Shown here in pieces: positions 54,101 to 64,000 of a DNA stretch of 64,000 bases. Source of the stretch: Thinopyrum elongatum. Its lineage: Eukaryota; Streptophyta; Magnoliopsida; Poales; Poaceae. The stretch is from positions 545,307,368-545,371,367 of the forward strand of contig CM022303.1 in the NCBI GenBank assembly GCA_011799875.1. Reading direction: 5' to 3'. The stretch's first letter is position 1. Each line of letters begins with the position of its first letter. A program made the translations under genes and the position numbers. The notes under the pieces were generated by a model. It made no database searches. It had not been told where the DNA came from and saw nothing but the letters and a program-made list of their open reading frames with translations.

Positions 54101-55408
54101 GCATTCTTAGCCCTTGCCACAAGTCCTCGAGACGGGGCGACGGGGTCACATCGATCGTGAGTCTCTGCTCGTTTCCGCGCGCTCCTAATCCACTACGGTT
54201 TGGATATTTGATCCGAGGGGCCTCTGGCCCTATAGCACTAACCATCACGTGGGCATAGTATGGGCGTTCTGCGTCGTACACATCAGCCGAAGCTTGTTTG
54301 ACGTCAGTAAGGAGCGGCGCACGCCGAGTTGGACTGGTAACGCAACCGCGCTTGTATAAGGGGTTGCTAGGTCTGCTCTCGGTGGCCCCGTAACGTGCAG
54401 GAGTTCCCGGGGCGATGGCCCAAGACCCCTGGGGGCATAGGTTTAGTCCGGCGTGCTGACCTCTCTTATAAGCCTAGGTCGGGTTGCGGCGTGTTGCTTA
54501 GCCGAGGCCGGGCATGACCCAGAAAAGTGTGTCCGGCCAGAGTTAAGTGAGCGTGGTGGGTAAGTTGGTGCACCCCTGCAGGGAAGAAACTTCTATCGAT
54601 AGCCTGTCCTACGGTAACGGACACTCGGAGTTGTATCCCGATCGGTACAACTAGAACATGTGGTGAGAACTGGATAGTACGGCTATGGGATTGCTTTCTC
54701 GCAGGGAGTCGAGAAAGGATCTCAGGTCGAGGTTGATGATATTACTACTACTACTTTACATTATGTTCATCTGCTCTCTCCTGATGCTGCAAGACTGTCG
54801 AAGATTGTTGAAGATGCTAGTCTTCGATAGGACTAGGCTTTCCCCCTCTACTCTGGCATTTCTGCAGCCCAGTCCACATATACAGCCATTCCTTTGACAA
54901 TGATGCATATGTAGTGTAGATCCTTGCTTGCTGAGTACTTCGGATGAGTACTCACGTTTGCTTTATTTTCTTTTTCCCCCATTTTCCATTTGATGCCACC
55001 AGACGACGGAGCCCCTGAGCCAGAAGCCCCAGCCGACGACCAGTACTACTATCCGCCTGGCGAGTACTACTACTACGAGGAGCCGTTCGACGACCAGGAG
55101 TAGGATCGGAGGGTCCAGGGCAGGAGGCCTACGCCTTTCGATCGTAGTTTTTATTTTTACCCCGCCTCTGTGAAGGCTTATCTCTCTCTTTGTAATATAT
55201 CTGTACTCAGATATTTAATGCTTCCGCTGACGCTTGTATGCCATCGAGCTTGTATTCGAGCCCTCGAGGCCCTGGCTTGTAATATTAAGCTTGTATGACT
55301 TTATTTTATGTTTTAGAGTTGTGTTGTGATATCTTCAAGTGAGTCCTTAGGCTTGATCGTGCGCATTTGCGTGTATGATTAGTGCATGATTAAGCCGGGG
55401 TCGTCACA
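51180..55408 (+). mobile_element. LTR-E (3' LTR, 4229 bp)
   Basis: The first ~2 kb is almost identical to LTR-A; the small acidic exon (53312-53413) is the most divergent of the four copies. It ends GTCGTCACA at 55408, followed by the target duplication ATGAG. Confidence 0.9.
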
Positions 55409-55779
55409 ATGAGGCTAGTGGTGAAAGGAAATTTCAAACGATCGACCGTATGTGAAGAAATTACCAAAATTTGTCTAAAAAGCACCAATCATGAACACAA
55501 AATTGAAGATTTACAATCAACAAAATTAGGAACCGATCACCTGAATAGAACCATAATGTCGATGTGCATATTTTTGTGTAGACCTTATTTTGAATCAAAT
55601 CATCATTGTGTAGATTAGAAAGGGTTATGTACGGGGATTAAGGGCACCTAGCTCGCATCCCCAGAGCCACCCACATGTGCTTGATTGCATCATTCGGGTC
55701 TGGCTCCCTAGAAATGGTCGATTTGAGCGTTCCTCCAGAGTCAAGCCCAAAGGTTCTTTAAGGTTTGTGCGGACCAAGA
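55409..55779. repeat. Right target duplication and resumed tandem-repeat DNA
   Basis: ATGAG (55409-55413) then GCTAGTGGTGAAAGGAAATT, matching the tandem-repeat unit interrupted at 23798. Similarity to the repeat fades after about 55470. The remainder to 55779 shows no gene. Confidence 0.75.
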
Positions 55780-57438
55780 TGTTGGAGATATGCCCTAGAG
55801 ACAATCATGTATGATGATATTTCCTATGTGTTTATCAATAAAGATAGTCCTTGGACATTATCAATAATGTGTATCAGCAAGTACATGACTTGTTTGTGGG
55901 ACTATGTATTGTATGATGGCTGTCCTAAAAGGTCCCTAGTCAAAAGGGTTGTGTGGACGTGTAGCCGATTAGACTAGCATATAACGCGGTGGATGGTTCG
56001 GTCTCGCTGGCCATGAAGCATTGGATACTAACCGGATAATATGGACTCGGAAGGATCTACTCGGATTTGATATAGTCAGATCCGAGTCGAGATAAGGTCC
56101 GAGTCGGACAGACCCAACTATGAGACGCAGCGATAGGTCATTTGTGAGTCTCTAGTACAACATATGTCCTATGTCCTAAGACCTGAACTGGCACATGTAC
56201 TCAAGATGGTGACAGACCTGCTTTAGGCCGACCAAATTCTACCTCGTAACTGGGTGTTTATAAAGATAGGTTTCAGGCTTGTCCACACCCATGACGTGAG
56301 ACATGGTCGAGCAAGATGAGATTTGCCCCTCCGATCAGGAGACATATACTCTAGGCCCCTCGTGTGATCCGACCAAGATAAGCATGACCATGCGACAAGG
56401 ATTATGAGTTACTACCTCCGTCCTGGTTTATTGGACCCCTTAGTATTTTGTGCTAAACTTTGATGATAGATTTAACTAAGAAAATAATAATGCATGTCAC
56501 CAAAAATTATATCGTTCGATTCGTATTTGAACATAGTTTCCAGTGATATTATTTTTGGTGGCATGCGCTATTATTTTTCTAGTTAAATCTATGGTCAAAT
56601 TTTGGCACAAAATGCTAAGAGGGCCAATAAACCAAGACGAAGGTAGTAATCCGATTTGCGGTCGACATCACTGAAACGAAAAAGAGATCGGGCTAGCACA
56701 AGGATGACAGACTCGCCTTGAGCCCGACAACATACATCATGTGGCAAAGGAAGAAGTGTGACATGTTGTACAAGTTCGCCAGCCGGCTTCATTGTCTACT
56801 TGGTGGTTGGCACGCCTTGAAAGAGGCCGCTACCAACCGAGCAGTTCGGAGGTGGTCCGACCTACGCCCAAGCCGACTTGTACCTAAGAGGTCGCGCGCT
56901 TAAGGGAAGAAACCTGTGAGACTGGATCCGACTCCACGAGTCAGATGCGATCCTATTCGGACTAGGATCCAGGCCGAACAGAATTTGGGTTTTAGGATCC
57001 GTACGAGGCCCAAGTGTTGAGCCCACAACAGATATCTATATATAGTGGAGGTGCGGCATACACATTCAGTTGATCGCTTCGGCGCCGTCACTAGGGCTTT
57101 GCATGTGTTGCAACTAGCCACCTCCACTCACCGCCGACTATGTGATCGGACCTAGCAGTCCGCCGCACGGTGTTCATCATGCACACGCGGATACCGTTAG
57201 AGGCGGTGCACTTGCGCCGCTTCGGCGAACCTATTCATGGGATCCGATTGGCTACGTGGAAGATCGACGAGGAGGAGACAACTCCGGAGACGCGCTGCCC
57301 CTACTTTACATCCGTTGCACGGCACTGCGCGTCTAGTGGTAACGATCCGTGATCCATCTCTCGTAGCATGTTCCTGAATGTTCTGCGGGTAGGAAAATTT
57401 TAATTTGCAGTTGACACACCCTACCGCATAACCCAACA
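55780..57438. mobile_element. Copia-type solo LTR
   Basis: Starts TGTTGGAGATATGCCCTAGA and ends ACCCAACA, with the 6-bp terminal inverted repeat TGTTGG/CCAACA. CAAGA occurs at 55775-55779 and 57439-57443 as the target duplication. No internal domain is present, so it is a solo LTR, of the Triticeae type starting TGTTGGA(A/G)ATATGCCC. A MITE is nested at 56412-56646. Open frames inside it look like chance. Confidence 0.85.
56412..56646. mobile_element. Stowaway-type MITE inside the solo LTR
   Basis: CTACCTCCGTCCTGGTTTAT pairs with ATAAACCAAGACGAAGGTAG; inner pairs GTATTTTGTGC / GCACAAAATGC and ATAGATTTAACTA / TAGTTAAATCTAT. TA flanks at 56410-56411 and 56647-56648. Confidence 0.8.
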
Positions 57439-57443
57439 CAAGA

Positions 57444-58610
57444 TTCAGAAGAAACTCACGCAAAGCAAACAGACCAAACAGACGAAGGATGTATCCAGCG
57501 GTTTGGCTGAGCCTACTAGGCTATCAAAAGCGTCCTTGATGATTAATTCGCACTTGGCGAGTGTAGGAGGGGCCTCTCCGAAAGTGTCATTCTAATGCAC
57601 CTAGGTGAACTGTAAACTTTTTAAGAGTAATTTTGTTGTAGACAAACATTATTGAGTGTTTTTCTTATGCATAATTTTTGCGTAAAAAAATAGGCACCCC
57701 AAAAAGCTTCAAAATTGAGCGAGAGTAGAACATTTAAACATATGTGTTACAAAATATAGAATTTTTTGATTTTTAACTAAGTGTCAAGGCTACTAATTCG
57801 GGACCCCAACGCGATATCTGCCGAATTTGAATCAGTCATGCGCCGCCGAGAGGAGGAAGTGCTGTATAATTAGGGGAAAAAGTGTATAGAGAATTCAACA
57901 CATTGAACATGAATCAGTGCTTAGCGTGCATGCCATAAAACCATTCCTCTCGGTATGCTCGCTCGGCCCAGCCCACTACCAGTTTAGATTTTTCACCAGG
58001 CAAATAACGTTCTTTGTCCTCTTCACTTGGGATCAACTAGTTAACGAGCACTCCTTCGGAGTGCTCCGAACAAGCGGTTCAGGAGCACTCTGCGCCCGAC
58101 ACTTGTCGCGCGCGGAATGCTCCCACGAGGGAAAACCAGCCAATGCGGTTGGTTCCCGGTTTCCCTTTCCGGTTTGTGGTTCCGTGCATTTTATAGTTTA
58201 ACCCTCGAAGAACTTTAATTTTCCGTTTTTCCCTTTCCGCGCGATAACAAACAGAAAATAACGGCCAACCGCGTCGGCGGTTCCTTGTTTCCCTTTTTGT
58301 TCTCATTATATTCCCGGGAAATGGAGATTTATGGGGTAACTACGGGCAGGGCTTCCAACACTATGAAATGTGACATTTCAAGTAAGCAAACAGGAACTTT
58401 ATCATGCACACGTTTGGACGGGAAAATATGTTAATGCACGGTCGTGAAGAGTCTAGAGGCATGTGTGAATCCTGTCAATGCCAATGTGTGAATTCTCTAT
58501 AGGCACGGGCGTATAGTAGCAGAGGCATGGGTTCTATCAGTTTACTGACTCGGAGCATAGAGCAGCGTCACAGTGGTGTAGCTTGCTGTATCAGCTTCGA
58601 CGGGCAACGT
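57444..58610. other. Intergenic, no gene recognised
   Basis: Mixed-composition DNA. A palindrome GAGCACTCC-TTC-GGAGTGCTC sits at 58048-58068. A stretch rich in TTTCCCTTTCC/GGTTCC words lies at 58140-58310. No coding signal or complete transposon was seen. Confidence 0.45.
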
Positions 58611-59030
58611 GTTGGTCGTGCAGCGCATTCTCCGTCGTGGTGGCACACGGCGCCTTCGGCGCGGGGACCCCCCGCTCGCCTTCGGCTCGTTAAATTTTCA
58701 TAAACATCTTGAAGGGGGGCATAGGTCCAAGTGTGTGTTGGTTGTGCAGCGTGTTGATCATGCAGCGCGTTCTCCGTCGTGGTCGCACACGGCGCCTCTG
58801 GCGCGGGGACCGTCCTGCTCGCCTTCGGCTCGTTAAATTTTCATAAACATCTTGAAGGGGGGCATAGGTCGAAGTGTGTGTTGGTCGTGCAGCGCGTTCT
58901 CCGTCGTGGTGGTACACGGCGCCTCCGGCGCGGGGACCGTCCTGCTCGCCTTCGGCTCGTTAAATTTTCATAAACATCTTGAAGGGGGGGCATAGGTCAA
59001 AGTGTGTGTTGGTCGTGCAGCGCGTTTTTC
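58611..59030. repeat. Tandem array with TTCG-loop hairpins
   Basis: Units start at 58611, 58738, 58880 and 59008 (periods 127, 142 and 128 bp). Each has GTTGGTCGTGCAGCGCGTTC, a hairpin GGCGCC-TTCG-GGCGC-like stem, a second stem CTCGCC-TTCG-GCTCG, TTAAATTTTCATAAACATCT and TGAAGGGGGGCATAGGTC. The second unit has an extra ~15 bp copy of the TGATCATGCAGCGCG segment. Confidence 0.85.
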
Positions 59031-59496
59031 ATGCATTTAGTTGGTTGCTGAAGTTCATGAGATGCTATAAGAAGTTGACACCTCAGGAGAAATTATTTAT
59101 ACAAGTCCTGCAGAAGGCAACGTTACAGCCAAGCTGCTTCGCCTGGAAAGGCACGGGCGTGAAGCATCTACAGTCACGTGTGCGCAGCACCTAGCCACGG
59201 TTGAGGCATGTGAGGTATGTGCGTGCACAGGTGTGAATTCTCCAGAGGCACGGGCATGTCGTCTCCGGAGGCACGGGCGAGTGGTCTCCAGAGTCATGGG
59301 TAGGAATTCGTCTTGGGAGTCACTGTTCTCGCACTGTTCAAAGAGGCACTCTTGTTCATAGTGTAGTGGCACTCTGATGATGTTCTCTTTTCAACATGAA
59401 CACCCAATTTGTAACGAGATTACATATAAATATGAGTCATGGTTAAACTGTTTTGTCATTTGGATGGAATTAGCCTCGCTGGCTAAATCAAAAGTT
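59031..59496. other. Intergenic with short dispersed repeats
   Basis: The word GAGGCACGGGC(G/A) recurs at 59236, 59261 and nearby (also at 58501), each time separated by short variable text. No gene is recognised before the end of the protease-like pseudogene at 59497. Confidence 0.4.
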
Positions 59497-61434
59497 TTAG
59501 TCTTCATTGTTGCTGAAGATCTTGCTAATCTCATCACCCATTTCATTAGGTTTGATTTTATTCTTCTCGCTAAGTAAAAGAATGTACAATGCCTCTCCCC
59601 TCCAGTCTTGTACTTCATCCTGTGAAATTTGGCCGAGAAGAAAAATATATTCTTAGAGTTGGTGCATAAAAGGTGTATATATGTATCGTAAGTAAAAAAA
59701 TCCAATTTTTTTATGTATTGTGTGCGGAAGATTTTCATTGAAAACTTACGCTCAAATCATCTATGTCTTCGATGAACTTTTGACCATTCTAGAGGAATGC
59801 AAGCTTTAGAACAGCAAATGGTGATTCGCCCATTTCTACCACTGGAACATCTTATACAGTATGAAACTGCCATTTTGCATTTTTTGGGTTTCATTGTTTG
59901 TTCTAGTATGATGTTGAAGACTTCTTTAATCCTAGGTACCTAGGAATTCCATTTTACAATTGTTTTAATATTGCAACTTGTAAAACTGAAAAAATCATTT
60001 TTTAGAAATGTTTATGATTGCCGACTTATGAACATGATATTCCTCAAACTGTTTTTGCCTTTCCTTTTCAGCGTCCTCGATTTCCTGAAGAATTCAATCT
60101 GCTTCAATTGGATCCAAATATTGTACGTCTACCTTTTCTTTCTGTAATTCCTCAGGAGTTGTTTCTCGAGGATCAATAATATAAACTTTCTTTTTATATT
60201 TGTCCAGCATATATAGGACGTAGCGGTGATCCTTCTCAAGTGGTATGAATATCTGCGTATAAAATATTTGGTGTTTAGATGACAGTTTAATATAAAGGAA
60301 TATGATAAAACACATATTTTTGATTTTGTTGTGGAGTAAAGGGATGTTACCATGTTTGCTGTTGAGAGCTTATTCTGTTGATGTTCCTTGAGATACATGG
60401 GAATCAGTTGATGCTTTGTTCTTTGCAATGCAGTTTTAAATTTGCTAGGAGTAGTTTTGTGATTCTTTAAATCTCGTATATGCTGCAAACAATAATTATG
60501 ATAAAAAAATTGTCAGAAAAAACAGCTTTGTATCGATATAAAGAACAGTCGTTGCAATATAGACAAGTTTGTGCTTTTTAAAAATTTACCTCTGCAAAGT
60601 TTGGGCCTAATATTAGTCTATCACTCTCTTTTGAATCTAGTCTGCTTTTCCAAATATCTGCTATATCATCGAGCACTCTCTTTTCTATATGATGTAGTTT
60701 GTTCGTCTGTGCTGGTCTTGGACCAAATACTGCTTTCAGGTGGGCTCCAGTAAGATGCATGCTTTCACTTTCTCTACGTATGCGCTTAAATACAGTTTTG
60801 CTGTGACAGAAAAATAAAAGAATTTTTGAGGTGAGAGTCAGTGAGAAACATAATTTGATAATCTTTTTGGCCTCGGACCAACTATTTTGAGGTTCAATAG
60901 AAAACAACTCACTTTTTGAATTCCTCCTGCTAGCTATCGCTCATGACTATTTGGAAGAGCTCGGACGCCTCGTTTGTGTGTTGGAAGGAATGTTCATGTT
61001 TTGTGTATGGGTTGGTGCTTCGTCCTTTATTCCTTTTTATCGCATCTATTTCTGTGAGAGGAAGCAGATATTAATGGTTGTTATTTTCATGCTAACTAAA
61101 AACCAAATCTTATTTTCTTTCTAGTTATGTAATATGTAAGCTTTCGTGATACTAAAGTCATTGGTCAACAATGGGTGAGTCATTACAAAAAAAGATAACC
61201 ATAAATAATTTTGTTACCTTTGCTGGTGGAAAATAACTTCGAAGTTTCTGGTTTGAATTCTTTGATTCTTCCAGGTAGTTGCTCGCACTTTACTTGGTTG
61301 GTTTCACCAAATATGGCTGTAAAAAGGAACTGTGGTTTCCACTCGGCATCTACCTTGCTATGTTGCATGAAGGTCATTGGATATTCTTTATTTTTCTTTA
61401 TGGAAAAAGTTGAAGAATTCAAGAAATGCTGCTT
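59497..61434 (-). pseudogene. Ulp1/C48-like protease module 3, with stop codons
   Basis: Phase-compatible minus-strand exons are 61218-61434, 60913-61051, 60590-60800, 60351-60482 and 60133-60252 (or longer), then 59750-59850 and an end near 59497. The segment IFIPLEKDHRYVLYMLDK then KKKVYIIDPRE matches the His-bearing first half of Ulp1-like domains. VPVVEMGESPFAVLKLAF lies where the catalytic Cys should be, and the Cys is absent. In-frame stops occur at 60930-60932, 60094-60096 and 59789-59791. The exon starting at 61434 also joins in phase to module 2, so modules 2 and 3 may have been one gene. Such protease genes are often carried by plant DNA transposons; no termini were found. Confidence 0.55.
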
Positions 61435-61469
61435 CTAAAATAAAATTGTTGCTCGTACTATTAACTTAC

Positions 61470-63425
61470 ATGGAAATCCTCATCGTCCTTGGTTAGATCG
61501 ATGCCATTCCAATATTTTACAAATTAGACCATGAAGTGTCCGCATTGCATACCACACTGTTTTGGCACGCAAACTCTGTTAGGTGTTTCTGCTATCCTCG
61601 ACCAGTTCGGTTCACTGTTGGCTTCTAGCTCCTCTTCTCTGTAATGCTTCTTCATCAGTGCATACATCCTTTTAATCTGTGATTACAGTTTGGTTTTGTT
61701 GTTGGATGTTGCTGTTAAGAAAGGTAATGCAAGAATTAAAAAAACAAGGTTGAAAGCACGTACCAGTTCTGTGTGATCTTTATCGTGTTTTTCCATGTAT
61801 TACCGTTTGTGTATTTGTAATTCAATGAATCTAGTATGTCGATAGACCTCCTATACTTGTTCAACACGTGCACTGTGAAGTGATGAGCTGTGTTGTGAGG
61901 TATCATAATCTGCAGTGTTTGGAGACAGAGAGGATTAAAGATCATTGTTGTCAGGAGAATTAAATCACATGTAAATGTGCAATCTTAGGAAGAATGAATT
62001 ATGTTTGTATATTTCTATTAAGTGTTAATTCTTAACTTACCAGCTTTTTCTTTAAAGGTTCTTTCCCTCTTACAAGGGGTTCAAACTCTTTCAATGCTTC
62101 TTCCTCATTGAATTCTCTTAGTCCCCCTTCTCCAAGATTAAGACAGAGCACAAACTGCGACAAAAAAAGTTGTGTACTTTTAGTTAAAACATATAATCAC
62201 TGAAATGATGCAATTGTTTTTGTCCAAGTAGACTTCATACATTTGCAAATTCTGCGGAGAGTATGGCTTTATCGCTTGTGTTGTATTGTTGCTGCTCCGT
62301 CCATTCTTCGAACAATGCGTTTGTCATGGAGCCCTCCATCTATGCATCTCCTTTTCGTAGTTGTTGCATTATGTTTTCTCCTGCAATCCAATCGGGTCTC
62401 TTTGAGCTCTTATATATGTTTAGACTGCAAGCAAAAAAGGTTTATACATTGGTTAGGTGGCTTTAAAAATGAACAACACTTCTCTGTTTTTTGTTTTTAG
62501 AAGAGAAATTACTTACTATGCGCATTCTTTCTGTCCTTCTTTGATGAGAAGATAATCATAAAGTGCGATGGCCTTGTTCATACAATTGAAATCTCCTGGG
62601 ACAAATGTAGGAGTCTTGATTTTTCCATGGAGCCTGCTCGATGGCTTCACTAGCCTCTTCTTGATCGAGATTTTGTTTGCTGAGCTGTTCTTAGATGATT
62701 GAGCCGTTGAATGTTCTCCTAATTCTTGCTGCAAGCTTGCCAGATACGGTGTGCCTTTTTTGTTGAATTCACGCTCTTCGTGCTGAATGCGTGTTGTTTT
62801 GATTTCATCAAATTTATATCCCCACTCTATAAGTTCATTGTATTGCTTTAGTTGGTCCGGGTCAAGGCTTAAAATAAATTCATCAACTTCTTCATGCTTT
62901 TTCGTCGTTTTGGGGGATAAGAAGTCTAAAGAGACAGTGCTTGAGGTGCCTTGCTGATTGTTTGTCGAGCCTGTTTCTTTTTGAAGAAGAACAGGCTGTT
63001 TGTTCTGCTCGGAAAGCTGTCCTTGTCTAGTCGGTACGTTGTTGCTTCTGTTACTCTTTTAAAGCAGTGCCTATTTGATCAAGTTGCTCTGTGCTGGGGA
63101 TATTGCTGTTGATGTTTTGCTTGTTAGTGGTGACCGTTACCTCTTCAGATTGGTGTGCTATCTTGTCATCTGGGGATGGTTGATCTGGTTCTATTGGTGG
63201 ATCCTTCTGTTTGTGGTCTGTGCAAGTTTCTTTGACGACGGTGCGGCTGCTCACATGCATAAGCCCTTTGTGTTCACTGCATATATCAATAACTTCTTGC
63301 TCTTGGGTGGTTCTCACATGCATAAGATGTTCCTTGGGCTCGGGATTTGGCGGAAACTCTTCTAGTACGTAACATTCTGTCCGTTGCATTTCTTTGTCTC
63401 CTATATCGACTTCATATTTCAGCAT
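61470..63425 (-). pseudogene. Ulp1/C48-like protease gene module 2, frameshifted and stopped
   Basis: The ATG at 63425 opens a hydrophilic N-terminal region. A one-base excess in an A4 run near 63055 shifts the frame; the next frame then stays open to a donor at 62517. Further exons 62241-62424, 62041-62154, 61760-61909 and 61470-61676 join in phase. IMIPHNTAHHFTVHVLNKY and SIDILDS carry the His and Asp region of a Ulp1-type protease. VPKQCGMQCGHFMV carries the Gln-Cys region (QC instead of DC). In-frame stops lie at 62340-62342 and 61524-61526. Splice sites are otherwise good, so decay is recent. Family membership is by pattern only. Confidence 0.55.
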
Positions 63426-63512
63426 TTTTGTTAGAATAAAAAAATAAAAAAATTGTGAGGTTTTGTTTCTGAAAATTTCTCCAAAAATATTACTTATTTT
63501 TTTCTAGAAAGA

Positions 63513-64000
63513 CTAACATGTTGTACACTTGATTAATGATAGTGCGGTATTGCCTCTGTGTTGACTGATTAGTTGATATAGAAATTTTTTCCTCAACTCT
63601 GGTACTTGTTCTGCCTCTAAGGTCGTTGTTGTTCCATCTTGGGAGTAGTGCTTCACATTCATGTACATATAGAATGCACAGTCCATTCTGCATGTAGAGG
63701 AATGGTAGTAGTAAAATGTTGCATTGAGAAATAGAAAGAAGAGAAATGTTGGAGGAATGGTAGTAGTAAATGTTGCATTGAAAAAAAGAAAGAAGAGAAA
63801 TGTTGGAAGTGTTTACGTGTCTCCTCCCTGAAGTGGCACCTGCAGTTTGACCTTTTTGAAATGGTCGATACTTCTTTGTGAAAGCTGGAGCTCTGTGCTT
63901 ATGTGCTTCCAGATTTTTTTTAATTTGCTGGTTATAGTGTTGAAGAATTCTATTGTGCATGGATATGCAGTTGAAGAGTCAAGGAGTTCAAAGCGCTGTT
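63513..64000 (-). CDS. Ulp1/C48-like cysteine protease C-terminus, runs off the window
   Basis: Two minus-strand exons (63817-64000, continuing beyond the window, and 63513-63687) join in phase. The first encodes a region with CTIEFFNTITSKLKKIWKHI; the joint gives VPLQGGDTMDCAFYMYMNV, where the Gln and the Asp-Cys pair fit the catalytic Gln/Cys of Ulp1-type (C48) proteases. It ends at TAG (63513-63515). No stops occur in the visible part, unlike modules 2 and 3. The intron contains a ~50-bp tandem duplication (63702-63805). The upstream His/Asp half would lie right of 64000. Substrate and role are unknown; a transposon-borne origin is possible. Confidence 0.6.

Larger units (their letters stand above)
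23799..55408 (+). mobile_element. 31.6 kb composite Tekay-like Gypsy chromovirus
   Basis: The layout is LTR-A, internal 1, LTR-B, internal 2, LTR-C, internal 3 (with an inserted LTR piece, LTR-D), LTR-E. Only the outermost ends carry a target duplication (ATGAG); inner LTR-internal junctions pass directly into primer-binding sites or polypurine tracts. The protein order gag, PR, RT, RNase H, IN, chromodomain, with an extra ORF before gag, fits the Tekay/Del chromovirus clade. LTR-A and LTR-E share one U3 subtype; LTR-B and LTR-C share another. Confidence 0.9.

Noticed and set aside
58048..58068. Palindrome GAGCACTCC-TTC-GGAGTGCTC as a terminator
   Set aside because: No adjacent gene or poly-T context, and intrinsic terminators of this kind are not expected for nuclear Pol II genes.
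58611..59030. CRISPR-like array
   Set aside because: Units are ~127 bp with near-identical whole units and no repeat/variable-spacer pattern; the context is a plant nuclear genome.

Overview
The window looks like nuclear DNA of a grass in the Triticeae (wheat, barley or rye group). The support is two intron-rich plant genes with GC-rich first exons, many Stowaway MITEs with TA duplications and CTCCCTCCG-type ends, an Athila-type Gypsy remnant whose LTR starts TGATACGTCCATTTTGCATC, an Au-like SINE, a Copia solo LTR starting TGTTGGAGATATGCCC, and a Tekay-like chromovirus with LTRs of about 4.2 kb. No species is claimed.

Layout. 1-1635 is the 3' part of an LTR of the same Gypsy family that dominates the right half; it sits inside the integrase of an Athila-type element (1636-5879), which ends in a truncated 3' LTR. 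5880-9067 is MITE-rich intergenic DNA. Two host genes follow, convergent, with stop codons 743 bp apart: a 13-exon LPEAT2-like lysophospholipid acyltransferase with EF hands (9363-13777, +; 558 aa) and a 12-exon MINDY-family deubiquitinase (14521-21554, -; about 753 aa). The last MINDY exon is tiny, lies beyond a 1.5 kb intron packed with MITEs, and encodes a C-terminal CaaX-like box (CIVM). Both gene models were assembled by hand from splice sites; all exon phases close.

23799-55408 is one 31.6 kb composite Gypsy chromovirus bounded by a single 5-bp target-site duplication (ATGAG): LTR-A, internal 1, LTR-B, internal 2, LTR-C, internal 3, LTR-E. It is inserted in a ~177-bp tandem repeat. Each internal region is damaged differently. 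Internal 1 has one nonsense codon in pol. Internal 2 has lost gag, protease and RT, but keeps a 903-codon ORF fusing an upstream ORF (ORF0) in frame to RNase H, integrase and chromodomain. Internal 3 has ~1.8 kb of pol replaced by a 1.7 kb piece made of the 3' part of an LTR, the PBS, and an antisense copy of tRNA-iMet reaching into the anticodon stem. This last piece looks like a reverse-transcription by-product captured as filler. ORF0, upstream of gag, has a spacing of conserved features resembling a double-stranded-RNA-binding domain; that is a hypothesis. The LTRs also carry two short exon-like segments for an acidic, Tyr-rich peptide.

To the right are a Copia solo LTR with its CAAGA duplication (55780-57438), a short tandem array with TTCG-loop hairpins (58611-59030), and a minus-strand cluster (59497-64000) of three modules resembling Ulp1/C48 cysteine proteases. 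Two of these carry several in-frame stops; the third runs off the window edge and is open where visible.
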